A stretch of 26,616 nucleotides of DNA, from positions 1 to 26,616 of the forward strand of contig JBDRKN010000031.1 of NCBI GenBank assembly GCA_043813955.1, given 5' to 3'. The position numbers and the translations under genes are program-made. The notes beneath the pieces were generated by a model. That model did no database searches, was not told where the DNA came from, and saw only the letters and a list, made by a program, of their open reading frames with translations. Source of the DNA: JBDRKN01 sp043813955 (GTDB lineage Bacteria; Patescibacteriota; Patescibacteriia; Patescibacteriales; Patescibacteriaceae). Shown here in pieces: positions 13,459-20,333 of the stretch. Within the stretch, counting starts at the first letter, position 1. Each line of letters begins with the position of its first letter.

Positions 13459-14685
13459 TTAATTTCCCCTGATTCTCATAGCATCAGCAACTCTCTGCAC
13501 AGCCAAGGCATAACATCCCATTCTCATGCTTGTCTTATATTTTTCCTTGCTCTTGCAGCATTCTTGAAAAGCATCATCCATGACCTTTTTTAACCTGCTT
13601 AATACCTGCTGCTCAGTCCAATAATAATTAGTAATATTTTGCACTTGCTCAAAATAGCTTACAACAACTCCTCCTGCATTAGCTAAAATATCAGGCACTA
13701 TTAATACTCCTTTATCCTCTAAAATTTGATCAGCTTCTGGAGTAATAGGGCCATTAGCTAATTCAATAATCAACTTAGCTTTTATATTATCAACATTCTC
13801 TTTTGTAATTGAATTTTCCAAGGCTGCTGGAATTAAAATATCAGCTTTAACTTGTAAAACATCGTTAATGTTTTCTGCTTGAGAAAAATTAAGAACGCTT
13901 CCACTGTCTTTTTTATGTTTTATAAGCTTTTCAATATCCAAACCGCTTGGATTATATACAACGCCCTTGGAGTCAGCCACTGCTACAATCCTATGGCCCT
14001 GTTCTGATAATATTTTTGCCATAAAGCTACCTGCATTTCCAAATCCCTGTATAGCAATAGTGGCAGCATTTAGATTTAATTTCTGCACCGCCTTGTTTAA
14101 AATATAAACAGCTCCCTGGGCAGTAGAATAATTTCTTACTTCAGAGCCGCCTAATTCAATCGGCTTTCCAGTAATTACTCCAGGAGCTTTGTGCCCTGCT
14201 AATTTCTCATATTCATCAAGCATCCAAGCCATAATCTGGGGCGTGGTATATACGTCAGGAGCCGGCACATCAATATTAGGGCCAATATATTTGTAAATTC
14301 CTCTAATATATCCCCTTGCTATCTGTTCTAATTCATTTTCTGACAATTCTTTTGGATTAACTGCTACTCCGCCCTTGCCTCCTCCTAATGGAAGATTAAC
14401 TAAAGCTGTTTTCCATGTCATCCATGCTGCCAAAGCCTTAATTTCATCTTCATTAACATTAGGATGAAACCTAATACCTCCTTTATACAGTCCGCGGGCA
14501 TTATTATATTGAACGCGATATCCAGTAAAAATTTGCTGGCTCTGATCATCCATTTTAACTAAAATGCTTATTTTTAAAACCCTGTCTGGATGTTTAAGCT
14601 TGCTATAAATATCATGGTCTAGATCAATTAATTCCTTAACTTGGTCTAATTGCTCCATAGCATTTTCAAATGCATTGTTTTCCAT
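13459..14685 (-). CDS. Glutamate dehydrogenase (Glu/Leu/Phe/Val family)
   Basis: A 408-residue hexameric-type NAD(P)-dependent dehydrogenase converting glutamate to 2-oxoglutarate and ammonia, or the reverse. The N-terminal substrate domain includes YKGGIRFHPNVNEDEIKALAAWMTWKTALVNLPLGGGKGGV, with the catalytic lysine in PLGGGKGG, and PAPDVYTTPQIMAWM. The Rossmann domain has IQGFGNAGS (about 216-224). The C-terminal part has NANAGGVVVSYFEQ-type sequence (ILANAGGVVVSYFEQVQN). The family also holds leucine and phenylalanine dehydrogenases, but overall pattern and length favour glutamate. There is no Shine-Dalgarno sequence, and it stands alone. It would give the cell a link between amino acids and central carbon, useful if biosynthesis is otherwise poor. 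Confidence 0.93.
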   Translation of the reverse strand: MENNAFENAMEQLDQVKELIDLDHDIYSKLKHPDRVLKISILVKMDDQSQQIFTGYRVQYNNARGLYKGGIRFHPNVNEDEIKALAAWMTWKTALVNLPLGGGKGGVAVNPKELSENELEQIARGYIRGIYKYIGPNIDVPAPDVYTTPQIMAWMLDEYEKLAGHKAPGVITGKPIELGGSEVRNYSTAQGAVYILNKAVQKLNLNAATIAIQGFGNAGSFMAKILSEQGHRIVAVADSKGVVYNPSGLDIEKLIKHKKDSGSVLNFSQAENINDVLQVKADILIPAALENSITKENVDNIKAKLIIELANGPITPEADQILEDKGVLIVPDILANAGGVVVSYFEQVQNITNYYWTEQQVLSRLKKVMDDAFQECCKSKEKYKTSMRMGCYALAVQRVADAMRIRGN

Positions 14686-14740
14686 AAATTTTGATTAATT
14701 ATCATAATACAGCTTAATATCATTTATTAAAAAAAGCAAA

Positions 14741-14769
14741 TTGACGATTAATTTAAATTATGATAGACT
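14741..14769 (+). promoter_or_regulatory. Promoter of the 14807 gene
   Basis: TTGACG 14741-14746, 17 bp, TAGACT 14764-14769, with TG at 14761-14762. The leader is about 30 nt. Confidence 0.6.
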
Positions 14770-14806
14770 GAATTACAAGTTTAATTAATAATTAAAGAAA
14801 ACGATT

Positions 14807-15049
14807 ATGTGTGGTACTAACAATCCAGAAAACAATCCTTTAATGGAGAATAATCCAAATCCAATGCCTGAGGCTGCTCCAGCCGAAAGCACTCCTGAGG
14901 AACCCGTAGTAGCTCCTGAAGCTGCGCCAGAAGCTCCAGCTGCTCCTGAAGCTGCGCCAGCGCCAGAAGCTCCTGAAGCTGCGCCAGCGCCAGCGCCAGA
15001 AGCTCCAGCTGAAGAGCCAAAGCCAGAAGATAATAACCCAACTTATTAA
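14807..15049 (+). CDS. Small Ala/Pro/Glu-repeat protein
   Basis: An 80-residue low-complexity protein. After MCGTNNPENNPLMENNPNPM it is built of PEAAPAP / PEAPA units, which at DNA level are tandem repeats of gaagctgcgcca, gcgcca and gaagctcca (about 14919-15014). No signal peptide or membrane segment is present; it is acidic and predicted disordered. A dedicated promoter and a very strong terminator bracket it, which supports real expression. Pro/Glu/Ala linkers occur in envelope and enzyme-complex proteins, but no partner domain remains here. Function unknown; repeat number probably varies between strains. Confidence 0.7.
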   Translation: MCGTNNPENNPLMENNPNPMPEAAPAESTPEEPVVAPEAAPEAPAAPEAAPAPEAPEAAPAPAPEAPAEEPKPEDNNPTY

Positions 15050-15063
15050 TACGGTGGATTAAG

Positions 15064-15095
15064 AAAAAACCTCTGCCAATGGCAGAGGTTTTTTT
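15064..15095. terminator. Bidirectional terminator 14807 gene / Nramp-like gene
   Basis: AACCTCTGCC (15068-15077) pairs with GGCAGAGGTT (15081-15090) around AAT, lengthened by flanking A and T runs to about 14 bp. Confidence 0.93.
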
Positions 15096-15105
15096 ATTCT
15101 CTTGA

Positions 15106-16506
15106 TTAGAAAAATTTCTTTGCCTGGCTAATTAAGGTAATTGCGCTAAACAATCCGAAGAATATAAAAATAAGGTAAATTATCCATACGCGCCAGCGCT
15201 TAGGAAGAAAAACCTTTGGCAAAGTCCTTTTATTTAAAATACGTACCAAGCCTACATGAGCAAACATTGCTATGGCGTTAATAACTGCGCCGATTACAAT
15301 AAGCGTCTTTGGTTCATAGATATTGAATAAGAATAAGATTATGCCAAAAGCAATCTGGGCCCAAACAAAAATAAAATAAATTTTTCCTAAATTAATTTTC
15401 TTTTTATTACTATATTTTTTTAAGGCAAAGTTTTCTGACATAATTCTGGATGTTGAATCCATCACTCCGAGCTGTGTTTGAAACAACATAATGCCAACCA
15501 CTATTAAAAATAGGCTTCCAAGCCATGGAAATGTATTACGTCCAATATTCGCAGCTTCATGCAGCACAAACATAATTCCCTCGTCTTTTCCAACAGCATG
15601 ATATGCAGTACTGTATGACAGCAGCATTAATAGACACATTGCCAATAATCCTGTAAACCAAAAAACCATTAAATGTTCTGCATTGACTTTGCGCCACCAA
15701 GTTTTAAAACGGCTGATATTTTCTTTATTTACTTCAAATTTTTCTCCAGACATCTTTATTTCCTGATGCCCAGCCCCTCTTTGAAACAATCCTGCAATCT
15801 TTTGAGAATATTTTCCCATGCCATATCCTTTTTCTTTTACATAAATTGACTGGGTTAAATTTAAATTTCCTCCAGCGCCAGAATATGCAAAAGCAGCCAG
15901 GAATGTGACTAAACTGATTCCTTCTGGCAAAAACATATATCCATCACCAATGCCAGCAAAACCGTTTAAAAGCATTTTCCAGTGTTCAGCCTTTGCTAAA
16001 TAAATAGTTAAAGCAAAAATAAATGGCACGCCTACAAAAATAACTGTTTTTGTAATATGCTCCATCATAGAATAGACAGTCTTGCCAATGCTTAAAATCA
16101 CTCCAACAGAGATTAACAATCCCATGGCCAGCCATTTAAAAGTTTCTAAGCCTAAAACAGCTGCTAATACCTGAGCTGAAGCAGCTATAATTCCTGGCAA
16201 GCCAAAGCCAAGAAAAGTTGAAGCAATAAACCAGTATGGAGCTTTTTTATAAATCTTAGCCAAACCAACAAAAACGCTCTCTCCTTTTATCAGAGCATAG
16301 CGTGCAATCTCCATATTCATAAAATACTGAAAAGTAATTCCAAGCAAAGCTCCCCATACAATGCCCAGGCCAAAATTAGAAGTAAGGTATGGCCATAAAA
16401 TAACCTCTCCTGAGCCAAGGCCAAGGGCAAGGATAATAAAGCTAGGGCCCATTAATTTGCCAATTGGGATAGCTTTAGGAAATTTTTTAAGCTCTTGTTT
16501 TGCCAT
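15106..16506 (-). CDS. Nramp-like membrane transporter with altered metal motifs
   Basis: A 466-residue polytopic protein with about 11 membrane segments, resembling the Nramp branch of the APC superfamily (GPSFIILALGLGSGEVILWPY near the N-terminus). In true Nramp Mn/Fe transporters TM1 carries DPGN and TM6 MPH; here TM1 has GSGE (31-34) and the TM6 region reads AYSGAGGNLNLTQSIYVKEKG, so both key metal sites differ and the substrate is uncertain. A large charged cytoplasmic loop (about residues 225-265) follows TM6. The ATG at 16506 is chosen because a TATAAT ends just six bases upstream, while the upstream TTG at 16521 would lie inside that promoter. The mRNA is therefore probably leaderless. 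It diverges from uppP. Confidence 0.8.
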   Translation of the reverse strand: MAKQELKKFPKAIPIGKLMGPSFIILALGLGSGEVILWPYLTSNFGLGIVWGALLGITFQYFMNMEIARYALIKGESVFVGLAKIYKKAPYWFIASTFLGFGLPGIIAASAQVLAAVLGLETFKWLAMGLLISVGVILSIGKTVYSMMEHITKTVIFVGVPFIFALTIYLAKAEHWKMLLNGFAGIGDGYMFLPEGISLVTFLAAFAYSGAGGNLNLTQSIYVKEKGYGMGKYSQKIAGLFQRGAGHQEIKMSGEKFEVNKENISRFKTWWRKVNAEHLMVFWFTGLLAMCLLMLLSYSTAYHAVGKDEGIMFVLHEAANIGRNTFPWLGSLFLIVVGIMLFQTQLGVMDSTSRIMSENFALKKYSNKKKINLGKIYFIFVWAQIAFGIILFLFNIYEPKTLIVIGAVINAIAMFAHVGLVRILNKRTLPKVFLPKRWRVWIIYLIFIFFGLFSAITLISQAKKFF

Positions 16507-16512
16507 AATACT

Positions 16513-16571
16513 ATTATACAATATTTATTTAGCTCAAACAACATTGATTTCTTATGATTTTAGATTATAAT
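16513..16571. promoter_or_regulatory. Back-to-back promoters for the Nramp-like gene and uppP
   Basis: Leftward: TTGTTT (16536-16541), 17 bp, TATAAT (16513-16518), with predicted start at or near the ATG (16506). Rightward: TTGATT (16544-16549), 16 bp, TATAAT (16566-16571), giving an ~18-nt leader for uppP. The two -35 boxes are two bases apart. Confidence 0.65.
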
Positions 16572-16595
16572 TAAATTAGAAACTAAATTATTCTT

Positions 16596-17372
16596 ATGCA
16601 ATTAATTCAAGCTGCCTTATTAGGCATAGTAGAAGGCATTACTGAGTTTTTGCCAATTTCCTCAACTGCTCATTTAATTATAGTTGAGAGATGGCTAAAT
16701 ATCACTCAGACTGACTTTGTTAAAACTTTTACTATTTCCATACAGCTGGGAGCCATTCTATCAATCATAATGATATACTGGAAAGAAATTATTTCTGATG
16801 CTGAGATTTGGAAAAAAGTTTGCTTAGCTTTTCTGCCAACCGCTGTTCTTGGCTTTGTTTTTTACAATATTATAAAAAACATATTGCTTGGCAATATTAT
16901 GGTAATTGTATGGGCATTGATGATTGGCGGATTATTTTTAATTATTTTTGAAATAATTAATCGCAAGAATGAAAAATTTAAGGGTTCTGTTAATACTAAA
17001 AGCATTACTTATCCTAAAGCAATAGCTATTGGATTCTTTCAGGCTCTTGGCATGATCCCCGGAGTTTCACGCGCAGCTGCCACAATTATCGGAGGCCTAT
17101 CTATGGGGATCAACCGCCAGACAATAGTAGAATTTTCTTTTTTGCTGGCAATACCAACTATGCTTGCAGCCACGGTTTATGATTTATTTAAAAGCAATTT
17201 TAGTTTTTCTGGACAGCAGATTGAAGTATGGCTCACTGGCTTTATTGTCTCATTTATTGTAGCCATGATAACTGTTAAATTTCTTATTAAATTTATTCAA
17301 AAACATACTTTTATAGCCTTTGGCATATACCGCATTATTATTAGCTTTATTATCTTAAGCTTGCTGTTATAA
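16596..17372 (+). CDS. uppP: Undecaprenyl-diphosphate phosphatase UppP (BacA)
   Basis: A 258-residue integral membrane enzyme that dephosphorylates undecaprenyl pyrophosphate to recycle the lipid carrier for peptidoglycan and surface glycans. The first active-site motif is GIVEGITEFLPISSTAHLII (10-29), with the catalytic Glu and Ser residues. The second reads GFFQALGMIPGVSRAAATIIGGLSMG, with the conserved PGxSR arginine but AA where SG is usual. Length and membrane pattern are normal. The start has no Shine-Dalgarno sequence. It works with murJ (25198) and the O-antigen-ligase-like gene (18731), which use the same lipid carrier pool. Confidence 0.96.
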   Translation: MQLIQAALLGIVEGITEFLPISSTAHLIIVERWLNITQTDFVKTFTISIQLGAILSIIMIYWKEIISDAEIWKKVCLAFLPTAVLGFVFYNIIKNILLGNIMVIVWALMIGGLFLIIFEIINRKNEKFKGSVNTKSITYPKAIAIGFFQALGMIPGVSRAAATIIGGLSMGINRQTIVEFSFLLAIPTMLAATVYDLFKSNFSFSGQQIEVWLTGFIVSFIVAMITVKFLIKFIQKHTFIAFGIYRIIISFIILSLLL

Positions 17373-17399
17373 AAACAAGGCTTTATTAACCTTGTTTTT
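17371..17399. terminator. Terminator overlapping the uppP stop codon
   Basis: AAAAACAAGG (17371-17380) pairs with CCTTGTTTTT (17390-17399). The stem begins within the TAA of uppP and can also act on the converging UPF0251 gene. Confidence 0.85.
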
Positions 17400-17410
17400 A
17401 TTTCTTGCAA

Positions 17411-17683
17411 TTACTTAATTCTAATTGCCTGGCCTTTAATTAAGGCTTTGGCTATTTTTTCATAAGCTGACATAAGGATGCGCTGGAAAGTGCTCTGCGA
17501 AGTATTCATTTTTTCAGCGCTCTCGTTCTGATCTAATTTTTCAATATTTTTCAAACGTAAAGCTTCTAATTCCTCATTAGTCAATTCAACAACCTCTAAC
17601 ATCCTCAATGGCACGCCCTGAGGCTTGAAATAAGTAATTTCAGGATTAAACCTAATCCGTCTTCTTAGTCTTGGCCTAGGCAT
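17411..17683 (-). CDS. UPF0251 (DUF134) helix-turn-helix protein
   Basis: A 90-residue protein starting MPRPRLRRRIRFNPEITYFKP, the usual start of UPF0251/DUF134 proteins, followed by an HTH of sigma-70 region-4 type (LTNEELEALRLKNIEKLDQNESAEKMNTSQSTFQRILMSAYEKIAKALI). Such proteins are presumed DNA-binding regulators. The ATG at 17683 is chosen because the frame upstream, though open to 17830, is covered by another gene in a different frame. It starts one base after that gene's TAA (TAATATG). DUF134 and DUF5320 proteins are commonly neighbours in other genomes (recalled knowledge), supporting both calls. Confidence 0.88.
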   Translation of the reverse strand: MPRPRLRRRIRFNPEITYFKPQGVPLRMLEVVELTNEELEALRLKNIEKLDQNESAEKMNTSQSTFQRILMSAYEKIAKALIKGQAIRIK

Positions 17684-17684
17684 A

Positions 17685-17840
17685 TTATTTGGCTCGTCCT
17701 TGGGCAGCTCTGCGATTGCCCATGCCTCTGCCACGGCTGTCAAAAGGTCTGCGTCTAGGCTCAGCGCCTTCGCAATTGCCCCTTTGTCCGCCTGTCTTGG
17801 AACCCTGTCCAGCAGGGCCTGTTTTGTCAAAATTTGGCAT
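17685..17840 (-). CDS. DUF5320-like 51-residue Gly/Arg-rich protein
   Basis: A small gene in a different frame from the open frame that extends the UPF0251 gene. The product begins MPNFDKTGPAGQGSKTGGQR and continues GNCEGAEPRRRPFDSRGRGM, ending GNRRAAQGRAK. The pattern MPxxDxTGPxGxGxxTGGxRGxC is that of DUF5320 proteins, short Gly-rich proteins of unknown role with a conserved Cys (C23). It has a very good promoter 31 bases upstream and is followed by the UPF0251 gene after one base, so the two form one unit. The tail lacks the aromatic/Gly repeats seen in some relatives. Confidence 0.8.
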   Translation of the reverse strand: MPNFDKTGPAGQGSKTGGQRGNCEGAEPRRRPFDSRGRGMGNRRAAQGRAK

Positions 17841-17870
17841 ACATTTAATTTAATAATTAGCTATGTTATA

Positions 17871-17899
17871 AGTATATACCCAAAACTATTTTTTGTCAA
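17871..17899 (-). promoter_or_regulatory. Promoter of the DUF5320-UPF0251 unit
   Basis: Read leftward: TTGACA (17894-17899), 17 bp, TATACT (17871-17876). The leader is about 24 nt to the ATG at 17840. It supports that ATG as the first gene of the unit. Confidence 0.75.
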
Positions 17900-17906
17900 G
17901 TATTTT

Positions 17907-17932
17907 AAAACAGCCCCTATAGGAGCTGTTTT
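17907..17932 (-). terminator. Terminator of the 17950 gene
   Basis: AAAACAGC and GCTGTTTT, with inner CC/GG, form a hairpin around TATA, with T runs on both strands. Leftward it ends the small membrane protein gene just before the DUF5320 promoter. Confidence 0.78.
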
Positions 17933-17949
17933 AATACAATAACTCACTA

Positions 17950-18333
17950 TTATACAAAAAATCCCTGCCATCCCATAATCGCGCCTAGGATGACTGTGAT
18001 TATTGCACAAAGGGTCAAATACTCAGACTTCTTTATTTTCAGCTTGGCAATCTTTACAAACTGCTCTGGCAATAGAAGAGCAAACAATCCCTTGATAAAA
18101 GCAATCCATCCAATGATTGTTATAAGGACTGTCCAGCCTGATACCCAAACGTTATGAAAGGTAACAAGCAAATATCCCGCGACTAGGACAACAAGTCCTG
18201 TCATATAGATTGCTGGGAGATTTTTTGTGTATTCATCCAAAATTTTAGCATAAAATTTTGGGTTGAATAACATCCCAAGTCCCATAGCCAAATAAAATAG
18301 GCCTAGAAGTTGGAAAATGTGTACATCAGACAT
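17950..18333 (-). CDS. Small integral membrane protein, function unknown
   Basis: A 127-residue protein with four predicted membrane helices: about 6-24 (IFQLLGLFYLAMGLGMLFN), 40-60 (IYMTGLVVLVAGYLLVTFH), 65-88 (GWTVLITIIGWIAFIKGLFALLL) and 105-126 (LTLCAIITVILGAIMGWQGFF). A basic loop (KIAKLKIKKSE) lies between the last two. I do not recognise a named family with certainty. It has its own extended -10 promoter and terminator. Confidence 0.75.
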   Translation of the reverse strand: MSDVHIFQLLGLFYLAMGLGMLFNPKFYAKILDEYTKNLPAIYMTGLVVLVAGYLLVTFHNVWVSGWTVLITIIGWIAFIKGLFALLLPEQFVKIAKLKIKKSEYLTLCAIITVILGAIMGWQGFFV

Positions 18334-18369
18334 ACATTTTCTTTACTTATTAATTATATTTTCATTTTC

Positions 18370-18378
18370 ATTATAGCA
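18370..18378 (-). promoter_or_regulatory. Extended -10 promoter of the 17950 gene
   Basis: Read leftward: TGCTATAAT (18378-18370), an extended -10 without a good -35, 36 bases before the ATG. Confidence 0.5.
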
Positions 18379-18462
18379 AAAAATTTCAAGTTTGGCTATT
18401 TTTTAAATTATGAGAGCAAATCTATGAGATTACAAAAAATATCAAAATGTATAAATTTGTGA

Positions 18463-18494
18463 TAAAAAAAACAGAACTATTAAATTCTGTTTTT
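18463..18494 (-). terminator. Terminator after tRNA-Asp
   Basis: AAAAACAGAA (leftward strand) pairs with TTCTGTTTTT around an 8-base loop, followed by a T run; 7 bases after the tRNA-Asp CCA. Confidence 0.85.
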
Positions 18495-18500
18495 AAAATT

Positions 18501-18577
18501 TGGCGGAACGGACGGGACTCGAACCCGCGACCTCCTGCGTGACAGGCAGGCGTTCTAACCAGCTGAACTACCGCTCC
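18501..18577 (-). tRNA. tRNA-Asp (anticodon GUC), CCA encoded
   Basis: Leftward: the acceptor GGAGCGG pairs with CCGTTCC (one G-U), with discriminator G and an encoded CCA (18503-18501). The anticodon loop CTGTCAC gives GUC. It is the only tRNA in the window whose gene carries CCA. Confidence 0.94.
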
Positions 18578-18642
18578 AAAAATAATAATGACGCTTTGGT
18601 CATTACAAAGCATGTTAACATTTATTTTTACTTTTGTCAACG

Positions 18643-18729
18643 CGGAGAGACAGGGATTCGAACCCTGGGTTCGCTATTGCGAACAGCGGTTTTCGAAACC
18701 GCCGCCTTAAACCTCTCGGCCACCTCTCC
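18643..18729 (-). tRNA. tRNA-Ser (anticodon CGA)
   Basis: Leftward: the acceptor GGAGAGG (18729-18723) pairs with TCTCTCC (18650-18644, one G-U), with discriminator G at 18643. The anticodon loop TTCGAAA gives CGA. The long variable arm (GTTCGC-aata-GCGAAC) marks class II tRNA-Ser. CCA is not encoded. It begins one base after the upstream gene's stop codon. Confidence 0.94.
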
Positions 18730-18730
18730 T

Positions 18731-20086
18731 TTAAGCTATTTTCTTGTTAGCATTCAGCATTCCTAATAATGCTATTAACAGCCAAAACAAAATCGACAAA
18801 TCATTTTTAAAATATGGGACATCAACTATTCCATGGACAATAATGGTAATCATGGCGCCTAAAAGGCCAAGAGCAAAATATTTATTAGACTTGTTACAAT
18901 TTTTTAAGGCAATTATTAAATATTTAATAATTATGAAGATAAATATTAAGGCTCCTGCCAAACCAAGTTCTGTCCAAAAATTCAAAACTATATTATGCGG
19001 ATAAATATATATTTCTGTAGGCTGCCAAGCATTTTTATGATACACAGGATCAGTTAATACTTTTTCCAGCCATTTTGGATCATGATTTTTTACAAAAATG
19101 CCTTCTTGATGGTATGGCTCTATTGCTGTTTTGTAATTAGACAATCCTGAACCAGCAATAATCCTGTTATCTTTAAGCATTGTCCATGTTTCTTTCCATT
19201 GCTGTCTTCTAATCTGTCCTGATAAATCAAATAAAGTGACTTTATCTTTTACTTTTTCATAAACTGGCTGGTTTAAATATATTAAAGTTCCGGCTATTGA
19301 TAGAATAATGATGATGATTACAGCAATCTTTTTATTAGCCAATATGCCAAATACTATTAGCGCAGCCCCTATAGCCACTAAAGCTCCTTCTGACTCTGCG
19401 CAATAGACTGCTATTATTGACAGTATAATAGTTATTATTAAAAAAACAATCTTTAGCTTATTTTTTTTCTTTAGCTCATAGAATAGCCATCCGATTAAAA
19501 TCATTATAATCGGAGCTAAACACAAGCCAAGGGCATTTGGATATTGGAAAACAGAAGTAGCCCTATGTCCAAGCTCGTTCCAAAAGTCTGGCACAATAAA
19601 TATTCCTGTGAGCTTTTGAAATATTGCTATAGCTGACAAGATAGCTGCTGAAAAAGCTAAGGGATAAACAATCTTGCTGTATTCTTTATTAAGAACATTA
19701 AAAATAATTAAAAATAACAAAATAGGTTCAAAAAAATATGCTTTCCAGGCTCCTAGAGCGCTATTATTCCATCCAGCTATGCTGACTGCGACTAATGAAA
19801 TAATTAATAGCAGAATGATTTCCCAGTCAAAAGGATAACGGTTGGTTATTTTTCTTTTTTTTACATTAGCTTTAACTCTTTTCCATAAGATAGGCAGATT
19901 CTTTATTATCCAAACTGCAAAAACTATTAGGATCATCAGCTCTAACAAAGTTGTTGGAAAACCAAGCACTTCAACCCTTATCAAATACGACCACAATGCA
20001 AATATAATAATCATTAATGCCAAATCAAGCCTGCGCAAAGCAAGATATGCAAAGATTATGAGATAGATAAGGATAAGCCAGAACAT
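18731..20086 (-). CDS. O-antigen ligase/polymerase-like membrane protein
   Basis: A 451-residue polytopic protein with roughly 11-12 hydrophobic segments and one large extracytoplasmic loop (about residues 275-360) containing RRQQWKETWTMLKDNRIIAGSGLSNYKTAI and YPHNIVLNFWTELGLAGALIF. The GxGxxxY...P-H-N-xx-L-xxxxExGxxG pattern is the Wzy_C (O-antigen ligase WaaL / polymerase) signature. It would join or polymerise lipid-carrier-linked glycans at the outer face of the membrane; in monoderm-like CPR cells the acceptor is unknown. The last codon is separated from tRNA-Ser by a single base, so mRNA and tRNAs are probably one transcript. Confidence 0.85.
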   Translation of the reverse strand: MFWLILIYLIIFAYLALRRLDLALMIIIFALWSYLIRVEVLGFPTTLLELMILIVFAVWIIKNLPILWKRVKANVKKRKITNRYPFDWEIILLLIISLVAVSIAGWNNSALGAWKAYFFEPILLFLIIFNVLNKEYSKIVYPLAFSAAILSAIAIFQKLTGIFIVPDFWNELGHRATSVFQYPNALGLCLAPIIMILIGWLFYELKKKNKLKIVFLIITIILSIIAVYCAESEGALVAIGAALIVFGILANKKIAVIIIIILSIAGTLIYLNQPVYEKVKDKVTLFDLSGQIRRQQWKETWTMLKDNRIIAGSGLSNYKTAIEPYHQEGIFVKNHDPKWLEKVLTDPVYHKNAWQPTEIYIYPHNIVLNFWTELGLAGALIFIFIIIKYLIIALKNCNKSNKYFALGLLGAMITIIVHGIVDVPYFKNDLSILFWLLIALLGMLNANKKIA

Positions 20087-20125
20087 ATATTTAGTATATC
20101 ACTTTAATCATATTTGCCAACATAT

Positions 20126-20154
20126 TTGCATGATTGAAATAATTTTGCTAATAT
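20126..20154 (+). promoter_or_regulatory. Promoter of the 20161-20248 RNA
   Basis: TTGCAT 20126-20131, 17 bp, TAATAT 20149-20154, with TG at 20146-20147. Confidence 0.6.
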
Positions 20155-20160
20155 TTAGGA

Positions 20161-20248
20161 GTAGATAAAGGATTGCACTCGTATCGTGTCACAATACATA
20201 ATGTATTGTTACAAGCTGGGCGCTTTGAAAAAAGCGCCCCTATTTTTT
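20161..20248 (+). ncRNA. Candidate ~88-nt small RNA
   Basis: A promoter and a strong terminator enclose about 88 nt without a reading frame. Inside is a 19-bp palindrome, ACAATACAT-A-ATGTATTGT (20191-20209), followed by the terminator hairpin GGGCGCTTT/AAAGCGCCC. rpmF has its own promoter right after. I see no known RNA family. Alternatively it is a short attenuated leader. Confidence 0.5.
20218..20248 (+). terminator. Terminator before rpmF promoter
   Basis: GGGCGCTTT (20218-20226) pairs with AAAGCGCCC (20231-20239), followed by a T-rich run (20241-20248). Confidence 0.9.
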
Positions 20249-20251
20249 ATC

Positions 20252-20281
20252 TTGACAAAATTTAAAATTCTGAGGTATAAT
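20252..20281 (+). promoter_or_regulatory. rpmF-nusB promoter
   Basis: TTGACA 20252-20257, 18 bp, TATAAT 20276-20281. The leader is about 45 nt and contains the small repeat GCTGTTGGCTTAAAAGC. Confidence 0.8.
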
Positions 20282-20333
20282 ATGGTTAGCTGTTGGCTTA
20301 AAAGCAGTTAATTTTACTTAAAAACAAACATAT

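Noticed and set aside
14817..15041. Leu/Gln/Ala-rich open frame antisense to the 14807 gene
   Set aside because: It is a shadow of the repeat on the opposite strand. The promoter and terminator support the plus-strand gene.
16507..16521. TTG start five codons upstream for the Nramp-like gene
   Set aside because: It overlaps the TATAAT promoter element; the ATG at 16506 is better.
17684..17830. 49-codon N-terminal extension of the UPF0251 protein
   Set aside because: UPF0251 proteins begin MPRP, and the stretch encodes the DUF5320-like protein in another frame.
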